Shown in pieces: positions 1-14,200 of a stretch of 64,000 nt of DNA (positions are counted from its first letter, which is position 1; every line of letters begins with the position of its first letter). Source of the DNA: Rhodeus uyekii (taxonomy: Eukaryota; Chordata; Actinopteri; Cypriniformes; Acheilognathidae); NCBI GenBank assembly GCA_037043235.1, contig JAWRVZ010000056.1:248001-312000 (forward strand), in the 5' to 3' direction. Made by a program: the position numbers and the translations under genes. The notes below the pieces were generated by a model. It made no database searches and was not told the origin of the DNA. It saw only the letters and a program-made list of their open reading frames with translations.

Positions 1-884
1 GGGACTAGGTTACAAAGTCAAATTACACATATTATACATATATTATGCATGTATATGGTACTTCTTGTATATACTCATTCATTCTTATTATAAGATCCCA
101 AGGAACTGTGGGCTCTGTGCTATATGACCTATATAATGTCCCAGCCCAGATGACTACAATAGCTAACAATGTTTGAAAGTATTTTAAAATGGCTGCCCGT
201 GTATTCTTGCCTCTATACACACTGTTTATCAAGGACCTTTTCTGTGAGTCAGGAAAGAGACAACTGTTAAAGTTAAATAGTTAAGGGTGATTTGAGATAC
301 AAACCACACAAGAAAGCATCTCTTTCTAACCCACACTCACTCACTGGTAGGACCTTCTTTCACAGTTCATTAACCTACTTTCATATGTACATCCATTCAG
401 AAAAGCAATCTCAGGCAAGATGAGAGAAAGAAAGGCGATTTCTTTTGAAGGCCAGAATTCAGTCTGAAGGTGGGTGATTATGCACTGAGTCGACGTTCAA
501 ATCTCTCTGCCCCAATGCAGCTGAATTAAATTCTAAAATCAGATGTTTTTATTTGAAACAAGTCAGTGCACTTCTGAAGATAAGAATGGTATTTCTATTT
601 CTTTATAGTTCACCGCTCATGTGAACAGGAGATTGAGCTTGGATGTGTGAACCTAAGATTTTGCATAAAGTTTTGCAAAAAGTTATCATTCAAAAATGTC
701 CTAGTTTATGCTATTCTCACAACTGAATCATAGAATGAATTTTGCTAATCAGAAAATAACCCAGCAAACATGGAACATTTTCAGAACGTTTTGAAAAGGT
801 TCTCTCAGAGTTAACTCCATCCGCGTTCTCCTTATTAGTACTCAGGAGTTTCCAGTAACAATACACAGTTGACAAGAAATAGCC
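1..884. other. AT-rich unique sequence, no feature seen
   Basis: I see no coding signal, tandem array or recognisable repeat here. Short open frames on the minus strand (for example 32-232) have no motif and look random. Confidence 0.5.
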
Positions 885-1499
885 GTTGTTGACTACTTCA
901 AATATCTTGGTTCTCATATTGGTTCAGCAGAAAAAGATGTAAAAACCCGAATAGCTCTAGCATGGGTGGCATTCGCGAGACTCAAACCATTCTTAAGAGC
1001 CTCAAGACCAACAATCGAATTCAAGATGTGGCTCTTCAACGCGGCATGCATCTCCATCCTGCTGTATGGATGCGAATCATGGGTTCTCACAGAGCCACTC
1101 AAGAAAAAGCTAGATACATTCGCTAGGACATGCTACCGAATCATACTAGGAATTAGACAAGTGGAAGTCCATATGAAAAATGACGAGTTATACAAGAAAG
1201 TATCGCAGCGGCCAACACGAGATCAAATCAGAGAACGCCAACTAAAGTTCATGGGCCACTGTCTCAGAATGGACAAGGAGGAGCTACCAAACATCTACAT
1301 CCTCTACAAATCGGAGATTGGACAAAATCACAAAGGCAGACCAAAGATGAACTACATGATCAAATTTCGACTTATCTAACAAACGACACTAAAGTTAAAC
1401 TGGATGTCGATCAGATCGCCAGAATGGCCAGAGACAAGAAGGGATGGTTTCAAAGTGTCGTGCCTAAAAAGCGCGCCCGATGATAATGATGATGATGAT
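885..1499 (+). pseudogene. LINE reverse transcriptase C-terminal region, frameshifted, with (GAT)n tail
   Basis: This is the end of a non-LTR retrotransposon polyprotein. The frame is open from about 885 (reading VVDYFKYLGSHI) through 1379. It contains the signature LLYGCESW and then GHCLRM, which are typical of the thumb and C-terminal region of LINE reverse transcriptases. A frameshift near 1365-1378 moves the reading to another frame, where LTNDTKVKLDVDQIARMARD continues to a TGA at 1481-1483. A short GAT/ATG repeat (1481-1500) follows directly, as expected for the 3' tail of several LINE clades. The palm domain with the catalytic aspartates is absent, so this is a 5'-truncated, dead copy. 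I am sure of the LINE origin; I cannot assign the clade. Confidence 0.85.
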
Positions 1500-2211
1500 G
1501 ACACAGTTAAATCAAGATTATTACTATGTTTTATGGTTATCACTTGTTGGCTGCATTAACCTGAATTATCCTTAACCTGCTGAAATGCTTCTATAAATAT
1601 ATTTTCTTTCCAACTGCACATTCAACATGATTACAACATGATAGTGAAGTGTCCTCCTTTAATTCCTTTGGAGATTCCATTTTTCTGCATCCTTTACTCA
1701 AGAAGAGGGTTTCCTGTGTTCGTTGTTTGGCTGTTGTCATGTCTGGATTGATGTCTGGGGTTCCCAATCACGTTGGCAGCCAATATGTTGGCAGATGAAT
1801 GGAAAGTCTTGTGGAGGAAGATGGAAGTTTGATGCGGGCTTTACAGCAAAACGTAACTTTGGACACAAGCTAAATGGAAAGAAAATAAACTAAGTGCAAG
1901 CAGGAAAAGTAAGTGAAATGAGAGTAGTTAGATGGCTTGAATGAAATGGTTAACCCATTTTCTGTTGTTTGTCTTCTCACAATCTCCAATTTAATCTGAC
2001 TGACCTCTCTCAGCTTCTGGTTTTATGCTAAAAATGTTTGTGCAGCCTCCTGGAGAAATTCTGACTTTGACTTTGGTAAACCATATAAATGTTTCTCCTC
2101 CTCTCCATGAATTAAATGTCACATTAACTGAATATTGACTTAAGACGTTGTAAGCTTTTGAGGTTTTGTAAGGTTTGAGATAGCAATGACACAAATGTTA
2201 CAACATTCTGT
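1500..2211. other. Unique sequence, no feature seen
   Basis: No repeat or coding motif was recognised between the LINE tail and the MITE at 2212. Confidence 0.4.
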
Positions 2212-2405
2212 CGACAAACTCTTTATTTTTATGGTCTACAACAGACATTCTACTCAATATAAGTAACTGTGTAAGTACATGTAAACTCATTATAACCCTG
2301 ACCCAACCAGTCTACTAATACTCCACTAACACTCTATAAAAGTTAGTAGACATGCACGTTACTTAGTCAACAGAATGTGTTAAAGGGACCATCAAAAGTG
2401 AAACC
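2212..2405. mobile_element. Palindromic-ended MITE, family A, copy 1
   Basis: The left end reads like CTTTATTTTTATGGTC and the right end is its approximate reverse complement (GACCATCAAAAGTGAAACC). The internal part includes the mirrored words CAGACATTCTACT and TTAGTAGACATG. The same structure, with the same internal words, recurs at 52929-53112. It has no coding capacity and matches the style of widespread fish non-autonomous DNA transposons. The exact ends and target duplication are not clear. Confidence 0.65.
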
Positions 2406-4959
2406 CTACATCCTTCTAAAATAACTATTAATTATTTGGATTCATATTTTAAAGTGAAGATCTTGGTATCCCACAAATATTGCCTCAAGTGTTACCAAAT
2501 CCATCCAAAACCTTACAAAAACCTTGGAATGACTTCAGGTATTACTAGGGAGTTATTCTCATTTTTATACTCATCTAATACTGATCCAAATAATTCCTTC
2601 TGAAGGTTTTGGTGATATTTTAGTCATTACTAGTGGGTTACCATGACCTTCACTTTAGAATGAATTATACATACCCATTATGCAATATTCATTATAATTG
2701 AACCCTTATATAGTAGTTCTCTGGGAGGTATGTCAAAAAAGTATTTATTAACTGCCATATTCAACTAAACACTATTACTGATTTAATCAGAGTTTCTTAT
2801 TTAAAACAATGAATGTTAACAGTGCATTACTCATTTTCCGGTGTAGTTATGGAACCATATTCTACCACATATTTTTGTTATCTGGGGTAATAAACACTCC
2901 CAGAAACTCCATTTATTTTTTTAACCTGAATACAAATTGCATGATGCAATTTCTAATCTCACAGGAGTTCTATATTATGACTACCACAATCTGCCAGAAT
3001 GATGCCAGAATCTCTGCAATGCAGAAAGTGCGTTTTGAATATGTACCCAGTCCCAGTCATGGATATGTGGTCCTCTCTATCACTTGAAAAATTACTCCCG
3101 CTATGATCACTAGAAAATATATATACGTAAACATCCATTTGAAATAAAATCATGTTTACTACCTGCTTTCCATGTGCTGAAACAGCATGACATTAATTGC
3201 ACCAGGACAAAAGAAATGAGCTTTCCAAGTGAAGCACATTTTATAATGAGCCTCATTTACATATGAGGCATTTACACTAAAGAATGACAGTGACTTAAAT
3301 ATGGAGCGGCACTATTTCGGGGCATTAAGTGCCTGATAAATTTAAATTACAAGAGGTAAATAAACAAGACAAGAAGCGTTTTTGTGCTGAGTGCAACAGC
3401 TTCATTAACATGTTAACGTTTTCATGTGTGCAAATAAATATTTGACTTGGAAATGTAGTTTGCACATCTACACAGAAAAAAAGCAGTCTGTTTATAAAGC
3501 ATTTAAGAGAAAGCAAGTAAACCAAAGCAGCTGTATCGATTATCTTTAATTTCTTAGTGTCAGTGGGAACATCTAGGGAAATAAGGAAATTCTTTAATGC
3601 GTTCCAGATCAATATGTTAATTGTATGCTGTGCATTCTATTAGGCGGCTATCAGCAGCCTTAAGTATTGCCCTTTCAATCTCCCTCTTATTACGGCATAT
3701 CACTGGTTAAAGAGTCAATCAAGGAGTGTGTGTTAACCCCAACATTGTCCCTGCCAACACAGAGCATTGCAGCGAATCAGCTAAATGGAAAGAAAATACT
3801 GTTGACGAAGAATGAGAAGATTCAATTGGCGGCTAAGAGGCCTTTGATGCCCTTTGAGGCCCTCATTGATTGATGGATTCCAGCCTTTCCTAGCCTTGCG
3901 ATCAAGTATCTGACAGTGGTTATGGCACTATGGCTTTAAGTGAGCTGGAATACTACACTGTTGGAAACATTACTCTTCAATGGCACAACACGAACACACT
4001 GAACACAATACCTCTGCGTCTAACATGGCCCAGATTACAGCAGGATCTTTAGAGATTCAATCATGTCTGCTAAAGGGCTTGTGAGCGGAATGCACTAGAT
4101 AAATCACAGAAAATATGATCCTGCAAAGGCACACTCAAGGACAGTGGCCACTTAATTCTGTGCATATCATTTTGTTTTAATGGTAGGCGGCAAAGTGTTT
4201 AAACTGTTTGCATTTTAATAGCATCTGTGTTGGAAGAGAGGATGAGCTGGAATGAATATCAGAGTGGTCTATTTTACAGCCCTCTCCTCGGGGGATATCC
4301 TCAGCCCAGCGTTATTTGACACGCTCCGTATGGGAGTTAGGGACTTTAAAATATGGAGCCAACTTAATTTGGAAGGGTTTATCCTTCAGCTGAAATCAAA
4401 TCATAGCTGTGCATGCAGCATCATGTAATTCACAGGTGCAAGCAGTGTCACCCCAAACCTGAACAAACAAACAACTTTGTAATATTGATCATAAAAAATA
4501 TGCAAATATTACAATGCTAAACAGGTCATATAGCTTATATACAATCTAAATATATGAATGTAAGTTAAAGCTGTAATTGATGTTTACACCACTAAATTAG
4601 ACTGGAAGGATAAAAATGGCAATTATTTTCATCAGTTATGACCAGTCTTGCAAGTAATACAAGATATGTAATCAGATTACTTTCGTCAAGTAGCTAGTAA
4701 ATTAACGCAAGTTACATTGTTTTCTCATTTATTGACTGACAGCTCTCCTGTCGCCATGTTGAAAGAAATCAGAAGTCGTTTTGTTTGAGTATGACATTCA
4801 AAACGACAGAAGAAAAAAGCAGAGAAACAGATTCAGTATTTCTCAAAATTGAACAAAATTAGTCAAATGCCAAATAAGAATACTATGCAAAATCTCCCAT
4901 AATTAAATATAAAATATAAAACATAAAAAAAGTATTTCAATGCATTTAATCTCACTTTC
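2406..4959. other. Unique sequence, possible conserved non-coding block at 3150-4440
   Basis: No transposon signature was recognised. From about 3150 to 4440 the base composition is more balanced than its surroundings and simple repeats are few. The 68-codon open frame at 3667-3873 has no recognised motif. A regulatory role is only a guess from texture; no gene is visible. Confidence 0.3.
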
Positions 4960-5600
4960 TTATATTTTACATTTATTAATTTAGCAGACGGTTTTATCCA
5001 AAGCAACTTACAACTTGAAGACTACAGGAAGCGATTCATCTTGAAGAGGCAAAAGTACACAAGAGTGCTCACAATACAAAGTTCCTAACATTGCTCGAAG
5101 TAGTAGAAGCCTGGAGAATGGAGGGATTAAAGGAAAGTGAAAGTTTAAATATTTTGTGTCCGTGTATGCGTGCATGTGCGTGTTATGTTTGGTGCTCACG
5201 GAAGAGATAATTTTTCAGCTGAGAGTGGTTTTGTGCCTCTCTGTGATGGTACCCCGAGTCGTCGCTCATTGATCAATCAAATGTTTCTGTTAGGTGTGTA
5301 GATTTGCAGTAGTGAGTGGAAGTATGAGGGTGCTAAGCCGTGTTAGCTCTACAAGAAAGTGTCAATGCTTTGAATTTGATGCGAGCTGCAATTGTGAGCT
5401 AGTGCAGAGCGATAAAGAAAGGTTTGACATGGGCCCTTTTGGGTTTGTTGAAAACTAGACAAGCTGATCCTACTTTTTGGATCAGTTGCAGGGGTTTGCT
5501 TGCACTTGAAGGAAGTCCAGCTTGTCTGGCCAGAAGAGCATTGCAATAATCAACCCTGGATATGACCATGACCTTTTCTTAACAAATGTCTTCCTGCTAA
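4960..5600 (-). mobile_element. L2-type LINE fragment (RT C-terminal part and 3' end)
   Basis: Read on the minus strand, 5546-5520 gives the motif VDYCNAL, a hallmark of the L2/CR1 group of reverse transcriptases. Downstream fragments resemble the conserved C-terminal part after that motif (KPLQLIQ). The plus-strand sequence at 4970-5015, including TTTAGCAGACGGTTTTATCC, is a word I recognise as recurring across teleost genomes, and here it sits at the 3' end of this element. Several stops and frameshifts interrupt the frame, so it is a decayed 5'-truncated copy. Confidence 0.7.
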
Positions 5601-6139
5601 CCTTTTGATGGCTCAGGTAAGTGCAAAAATTAGTAAATAAGCAAAACATTATTTTTTTCTTCTCCTGTGAACGAACTTCTACGACGTTCCAGAATGGCAG
5701 CAGCTGGTTTGTTTGAGTTACGTCCTCTATGAAGACGTATTCACTACAACCTAATTATTTAAATTTTGGTGTGAATGGGACTTTACATCTTCCCAAAAAT
5801 AGAACTTTGAAAAACAAATCAAACAAATCATTTTAGCCCAGATAAGAGAAAAAGTAACGCAAAAGTGCATTACCTTTCTTAAAAAGTAACTAATTGTGAT
5901 GGATTACTTTCCCCAATACGGTTTATGACTCTTTAGATTTAGCATTCTGTCTGCATTAAATTAGACACAGAGATAAAGTAGTGCAGGTATTTGAATTACC
6001 ACCTCCTTCCTGAGTAATATAATGAAGTGATTCAGTTGCAGTTCATTTATTATAAAAGCTTCTGTGCTCCTGTTTCTGTAATGCTATCTCCGATCTCTGT
6101 AAGCAAGTTCAGAACGCATGTGTGTACACTCGCTTCAAT
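5601..6139. other. Unique AT-rich sequence
   Basis: No feature was recognised. The stretch lies between an L2 fragment and a dispersed-repeat fragment. Confidence 0.35.
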
Positions 6140-6310
6140 GAGATAATTTATCCAAAAATGAAAATTGTCATTACTTATCCTAGAATTGTTCCAAACTCAT
6201 AAATGTATTTCTTCTGTTGAAGACAAAAGAATATATTTAGTAGAATGTTAGTAAACCGACAGTAGGAAACATACTATGGAAGTCAATGGTTACCATCAAC
6301 TGTCCTGTCA
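6140..6310. repeat. Fragment of a common teleost dispersed repeat
   Basis: The words CCAAAAATGAAAATTGTCATTACTTA, GTTCCAAACTCATAAATG, TTCTTCTGTTGAAGAC and TGGAAGTCAATGGTTACCATCAACTG occur in this order. I recognise that order from a very abundant fish interspersed repeat, probably a non-autonomous DNA transposon. No termini or duplication were seen, and the family name is uncertain. Confidence 0.45.
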
Positions 6311-7759
6311 CAGTAGCCGGGGAGATGAGGGAAACATGGAGGTACAGGAATCGTTCAAAACTTTTAATAAATAACATAAACAAAAATCTCTTGACACAGA
6401 CTGGTAAAGGCAAACACTGGGTTTCAATGTTTTTTTTCTTCTTTTTTTCTTTTTTTCTTCTAACAACCCTGCTGCTGTCTGGTCAGGCCTGAAGAATATC
6501 GCCAATTACAAGCCAACATCCCCCCGACCTGCTGAGAATCAACATCTGGCTGATGAGCTGAATGCATTTACTGCAGGTTTGAGAAACCCAATCTCACAAC
6601 CGCTCTGATCTGCACTTCACACGTCCCCCAACACCTCCTGCACCCCCAAAATCCTTATCCATTAAAGATGGGGCAGTACCCATATCATTGGGACCAACTT
6701 GTTTCTCTAAATCACAAGCGATACGCATGATTTATTATCAATGTATATATTTTTAAGTGTTCAAAAAATGTGTAGCTTTATGGGGTGTTCACCCAGAGCA
6801 GCTTTAGGTCTATGTTAACCACCTAATTCCTAATTCGGACTATACAATTTTAAATATAAACTAAAAAGTCATTCATTAAATGAGATGACAACAGCTCTGT
6901 CACCACACTACTCTATTTGGCGCCCAAACCACTTTTTGTCATCAAAAAACGCACATGAGAAGTGGAACGTGAAATGGCACAAAACAGTGCGAGAAACAGG
7001 AGACGAGAGACGTCCGGAAGGAATTAGCACTGCAAGCTGTTTGCGTGATGATCTGTTCAGAAAAACACACAAAGTGGGAAAAACAAAGAATATGGGTGAA
7101 AGAATGGATAAGTACATAGCAGCAGGGATTCTCATTGCTACAGAGAGAGCTAGAGGTGTCTGACTTGACCAAGCCCCTTTGATGTGTTGTTGAATAGTTC
7201 ACATAAAGATCAGTGTTATGATTTTGAGTTTTGTTAATTGTTGTGTGGTGTGTATAGTTTGCGGTGCATGTTTGGGTTCCAAGTGGGCATTTTCCAAGCT
7301 AATTTGTTGGAAGTGGTGATTGGTTCCCCTCCTCACCTGATCCAGTCATAAGGAACCCCCCAAAACACTCATAGGGGTTATTACCCATCCATATCGCTAT
7401 TTTTTTGTATTGCCATTGTCTTGTCTAGAGTTTGTAGACAAGAGAGAGATTGTTAGTGCTTATTTTGTGATTTGTGAGCGCTGATCACTTGCTGATTTGA
7501 CCCTGATTACAGCCTGACCTGTCGGCGAGCTCTCTGACTTGCAAATCGGGTTTAAAATGGGCTTAAAATCCTGCTGTGTGAACTTGGCTAAACTTGCATT
7601 ACTGTCTTGAAATAGCTCGGCTAATCAGCTGTAGGCTCACTATCACCTAAAATTATGTTAATGCAGATTGTCTGTCATTTTTACTACCTTAAGCAATAAT
7701 AAAATATGGATAAAGATTTTGTTTTTCAAACTGTAATGTTACACCAGTCATTCATATTG
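6311..7759. other. Unique sequence with a T-rich run
   Basis: A polypyrimidine run lies near 6430-6460. The open frame 6885-7163 (92 codons) carries no recognised domain and overlaps minus-strand frames of similar size, so I do not call it a gene. Confidence 0.35.
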
Positions 7760-8800
7760 GAGTGAATGTCATGGCCAAAATTGTTGGCACCGGTGAAATT
7801 TTTCCAGAAAATCAAGTATTGCTCCCCTAAAAGTATTTCATTAACACATTTTTTGCTATATACATGTTTAGTCCTTGTGTGTGTGTTGGAGCAACAAAAA
7901 AAAAAGAAGAAGGAAACAAGCCTGACAATTTCATAGAAAACTCCAAAAATGGGCTGGACAAAATTATTGGCACCCTTAACTTAAAATTTGGTTGCACACT
8001 ATTTCGAAAAAATAACTGAAATCAATTGCTTCCTACAACCATCAATACGCTTCTTACACCCCTCACCCGGAATTTTGAACCACTCTTTCTTTGCAAACTG
8101 CTCCAGGTCTCTCATACTGAAAGAGTGCCTTATCCCAACAGCAATTTTAAGATTTCTCCACAGGTGTTCAATGGGATTTAGATCTAGACTCATTTATGGA
8201 CACTTCAGAACTTTTCAGCGCTTTGTTGCCATCCATTTCTGAGTGCTTTTTGGAGTATGTTTGGAGTCATTGTCCTGCTGGAAGACCCAAAGTCTCGAAC
8301 ACATACCAAGCTTTCTGACACTGGGTACTACATTGCAACCCAAAATCCTTTGGTAATCCTCAGATTTCGTGATGCCTTGCACAGTCAAGGCACCCAGTAA
8401 AACAACCACAAAGGACTTATTAAACATAATGTGATGCTAATGATTGAAAGATTGACAGCAGACTTTCTTGCTGCTCTTTCTTGGTTGAAATCATTGTTAC
8501 TGCTTTTTATATTGCCCACACCTGTAACTTGCCCCAGGTGAGTTTAAAGGAGCATCACATGCTTAAAACAATCTTATTTATCCACAATTTTGAAAGGGTG
8601 GCAATAATTCTATCCAGCCACTTTTTGGAGCTTTGTGTGAAAATGTCAAATTAACCATCCTTTTTGTTTTGTTTTGTTCCAATGGGGAATAAACATGTTT
8701 ATAACAAAATATTTGTTAATGCAAAAATTCTCTGTGAGATTGATTCTTTATTTTTCTGGAAAGGGGTGCCAACAATTTTGGCCTTGACTCTAGGTACAGT
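7760..8800 (-). mobile_element. Tc1/mariner transposon, internally deleted
   Basis: The two ends are inverted copies of each other: TGGCCAAAATTGTTGGCACC near 7772 and its complement near 8767-8788. Between them the minus strand encodes the last part of a Tc1 transposase. Its N-terminal DNA-binding region and first catalytic aspartate are missing. The length of about 1 kb is short for an element whose transposase alone needs about 1 kb. The exact first and last bases are uncertain. This is a dead copy that could still be bound by a related transposase at its ends. Confidence 0.85.
7999..8427 (-). pseudogene. Tc1 transposase, C-terminal remnant in two frames
   Basis: The upstream part (8427-8215) contains FQQDNDSKHT, which holds the second catalytic Asp of the DDE triad. 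The downstream part (8193-7999) contains DLNPIEHLW, which holds the terminal Glu. A frameshift between 8215 and 8193 separates them. About 143 codons remain of roughly 340 in a complete Tc1 transposase. The paired helix-turn-helix and first Asp are gone, so no activity is expected. Confidence 0.85.
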
Positions 8801-10564
<1,764 letters not shown>

Positions 10565-12168
10565 AGAATTTATCATACTATTATTTCTTCGCTTTCAAGC
10601 TATTGTGGTAGCAAACTAACATAACAATTAATTTTTGCCTTGTTGTCTGTACATATCAGAAAGTTTACATAATTAATTTATGATGCAGTGCTTGGCTAAA
10701 GAATTTCCACAAAAATAAATAAAATACGACATACAAAATTGAAAATAAAGTAATAAATAAATGTTAATAAAGTTGGTTTACTGATTTACAATTTACTAAG
10801 CTGACAAAATATATTTTACCTTATTTGCTATCACAATGACATATTAAAAAAGTTATTATTTTTGAATAATAGAACAAAATAAAATCCACAATGAATCTTT
10901 CCCAATTTAAGTGTGTTAACTAATCAAGTAAAAAAAAGTAAGCTACGATATTGACATTAAACAACCCCCATAACAAGTCTATTGGGCTCAAGTCTTGAAC
11001 AAGTCAATTATTTTTGTTTAGACTGTTTTAAAAATCTGTATCGATGAGGTAAGTTGTTTGTCTGCATTCATCAGAAGCACCATTGTTTACTCTGAACACA
11101 CAAGCACACGTCATTAGAAAAGAAGATTGCTTGGTATTGAATCTTTAAGAGGCCTCTTTTATTCTCAGATTGCTTATTTCACATGCTGAAAAAAATGGTA
11201 AGTCAAGGTCAAGGTTCTGTTTATTGTCTCCCATAGGAAATATTTGCCTTAGAGAACTAGATGGAGAACTGCTGCAACATCAACCCACTAAAACATACAT
11301 CATTCATAACATCCATTCCACATACAACACTCTACGGCTTTGAAATATATCTAAAAATACCTATTAACTGTATGGCACATATCCTACCCTTTCTCACGAT
11401 TCCTCAGTATTACATTTAACAATATGAATGTGGGTGGTTTGGGTGAATGTAAAAAGTTCATATTATCATATTAAGATCAACAAAACAACACCACATATGT
11501 TACTACTATTAACATTTTTCCAAGTGAATATAAAACTAGGACAATTTTTGGTTTTTTTGCAGAATATCAACAGCATTCATCAATAACATTTACAAAAAGC
11601 TCAAGGCACAATTGAACCGAAATCCACCGGTTTAAAAACACCTGAGAATACATGACACTTCAGAACCCGAATGATGGAGGAACAATCTATCCCAGCATGC
11701 AGCCTGTTCAAGAAGGTGGGAGGTGTATATGCCTTTCCCTTCACTGGCCTCCTTTCTCTCACATTCATCTTCCCTGGCATGATTGACAGATTGTGAGCTG
11801 TCAGTCAGCTCAAATGAGAAGAGCCATCTGTCTAAATCACACGGCTTCCAAAGCTCCAGCAACACATCAGATGCTCCGAGAGGAAGGAGCAGCGACAATG
11901 CTCTCCACCAGGAAAGAGCAGCAAGAATGAATCCTGTAAATGTTTCAATCATTAGCATCACATTATGTTTAGTAAGCCCTTATTGATCTGTTTACATCAT
12001 AAAGGAAGTTGTAAGTTGAGGAGCATTTGTTTTCCGGAGAAACACTGGCTACAAACACCCCACCCCACGCGGTGTGAGAATTCATGTTTGAGTCACACTT
12101 TCTATTAGATGTAACACTGAAAAGATGACACCAAAAAGAGAGCATAAACAAAAACTTTGGCTGACAGT
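10565..12168. other. AT-rich unique sequence
   Basis: No recognisable element was seen. The overlapping opposite-strand frames at 11632-11986 are of similar length and lack motifs, so neither is called. Confidence 0.35.
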
Positions 12169-12341
12169 TGTCACAGTCATGTTGGGTTTCGTCACTTCCT
12201 GTTTCCTCCTGGTGATCCCATTGTTTCCATCAGCTGCCATATCAATCCCTCCCCTCGTTTATTCGTCAGCTGTTCCCCATTAACCTGCGTATTAATGCTC
12301 TCATGTTTTCGTCGTGTTCTGTGTTATTCAGAGTTTTGCGA
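12169..12341 (+). mobile_element. LTR-like fragment (Gypsy type), truncated by a microsatellite
   Basis: It starts TGTCACAGTCATG, the same opening as the solo LTRs at 35780 and, on the other strand, 32087. It continues with CTTCCTGTTTCC, CAGCTGTTCCCCATTA and other words shared in style with those LTRs. The 3' part is not visible: the sequence runs into CA/AT/GT repeats. I infer a truncated solo LTR. Confidence 0.5.
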
Positions 12342-12480
<139 letters not shown>

Positions 12481-12484
12481 TTGT

Positions 12485-13929
12485 GTAATATTTATCTTTT
12501 TGTTTTCATTTTAGTTTAAGTTTATTAATTTTACAATATGCTTTTCACATTTAAAAAATATATATATATTTCTATAGAGATTTCACTTATCTCAGTTTTC
12601 ATTTTAATCTTTCATTTAATATTTGTTTTTTATTTTATTTGTGTATATCAATCACTTTACAGCCACTTTTTTATATTGCAGTATATCTGTGAAGGTAAAG
12701 CCAGAAGAGTTCAACAAAGTTTTCAGTTTGTCAGTACATGTCTCTGTCTATTGGACACATGTAGTCTCAACAATAAACTGCCATCTCTACCGCCTGTCTT
12801 TTGTTTCTGAAAAGAACAGAATATTGTGATGTGTTTTCTGTGCTTCCCTTAAACTTGCAGAACTCTTAGCAGTCAAAACACCTTAACAATGCTACATAAT
12901 TACTCTCATAATAATGCCCATTTATCCAGTAATTGCAATCATCAGACTGTCAGAACATACTTGCATTAATTAGCATGGTCTTGGACTTAATGGGATCATC
13001 TGCTGACTTATGATGGTCTATGGAGAGGTAATTTTAAGAAGCTGTGTGTATAATAGCCTTTTTTTATTAGATCCCTTCTTTCTCATATTTCAGAAATGCA
13101 CCTGACTTGCTTTTGAAATGTGTTTAATGAGAATCACAAAACAGTGATAATATGCCACTGTAGGTTTGGAAACATTTTGACCCATGGTTGGTTTATTACG
13201 GAACAAACAATGGAAAATGTGGGACCAAAAAGTTACATGAGGAATTGGTCATAGTCATCTCATTAATTAAAAGGTGAAAGGTTTACTTGTCCAAAAAAGT
13301 CAAATTAAATTAATAACCAGGTCATTTTATAATTGCATTTGCTTCAAACATCAAACCTTTTGATAATTCTCCATTGCAAACTAATTCCAGTAATTATAAA
13401 GTAAATCAAGCAATGGTCAAGTATAGAACTAGTGAAGGGTAAGATTCTTGAATCTGATTTACTGAGAGACAGCCACACAATGTTATGCAATGTGTATTGT
13501 ATAATTAGATATACAAAGTTAATTACATTTAATGTTTAATATTGGCCAATAACTTGGTTGTCTTGGTCTTCACAGCTTATCCTTATACCCTTACTATTTC
13601 AAAGCCAGATTATGAGCTTATGCCGTTCTGTCAGTTCAACAAGGAATTAAATATCCGTAAAACAAGGTTATTGTAGTGAATAAAAAAACATGAGGAATAG
13701 AACGTTTCCCAGGAATTAGTTGTCTTCTGTTGACAGAGGCGCCATCTGTTTGGGAAACAGAAAGTGAAGTAAACTAATGAAAGTGAGGAGCAGTGAGCTG
13801 GAGAACTCCACTGTAGAGTGCTGGCATGTTTCAGTAGCAGTACTTTTTTCTTTTTTAACCCAACTCTGGTGCTCAGCAAATGAGTATCACAGCTTGAATC
13901 TATCTCACATTGCATTAACTGCACCTATA
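12485..13929. other. AT-rich unique sequence
   Basis: Nothing was recognised beyond short poly-T tracts. Confidence 0.35.
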
Positions 13930-14200
13930 TCACCTGTAGCCTAACACTATTCGCCCACTGAACCTAAGCAGGGATGAGCCTGGTTAGTACCTGGATGGGA
14001 AAACCAGGTTGCTGATGGAAAAGGTGTTAGTTAGGCCAGCAGGGGGTGCTCACCCTGTGATCTCTGTGGGTCCTAATGCCCCAGTGTAGTGATGGGGACA
14101 ATATACTTTAACAAGCACTGTCCTTTGCATGTGGTGATCCACTCTGTGGTTATTAAAAGTTCTATATAAATGTACTGAATCATTATTATTAATTATAAGC
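13930..14200 (+). mobile_element. SINE3 (5S rRNA-derived SINE), internally deleted
   Basis: The head reads CTAAGCAGGGATGAGCCTGG TTAGTACCTGGATGGGA, which corresponds to the 3' half of 5S rRNA including its internal control region. The body follows with GCCAGCAGGGGGTGCTCACC and GGTCCTAATGCCCCAG. The tail is TATATAAATGTACTGAATCATTATTATT, ending in the ATT repeats typical of this SINE. The central part between the body and the tail is shortened. SINE3 is established as a 5S-derived SINE of zebrafish and relatives. A second fragment on the other strand lies at 52600-52740. Confidence 0.85.

Noticed and set aside
3667..3873. 68-codon frame as a small exon
   Set aside because: No recognised domain or clear splice sites; the region may be conserved for other reasons.
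6885..7202. 92-codon plus-strand frame and two minus-strand frames
   Set aside because: No domain, no splice context I could support, and three overlapping frames of similar length.
13930..14060. 5S rRNA gene
   Set aside because: Only the 3' half of 5S is present and it is fused to a SINE body, so it is SINE3 and not an rRNA gene.
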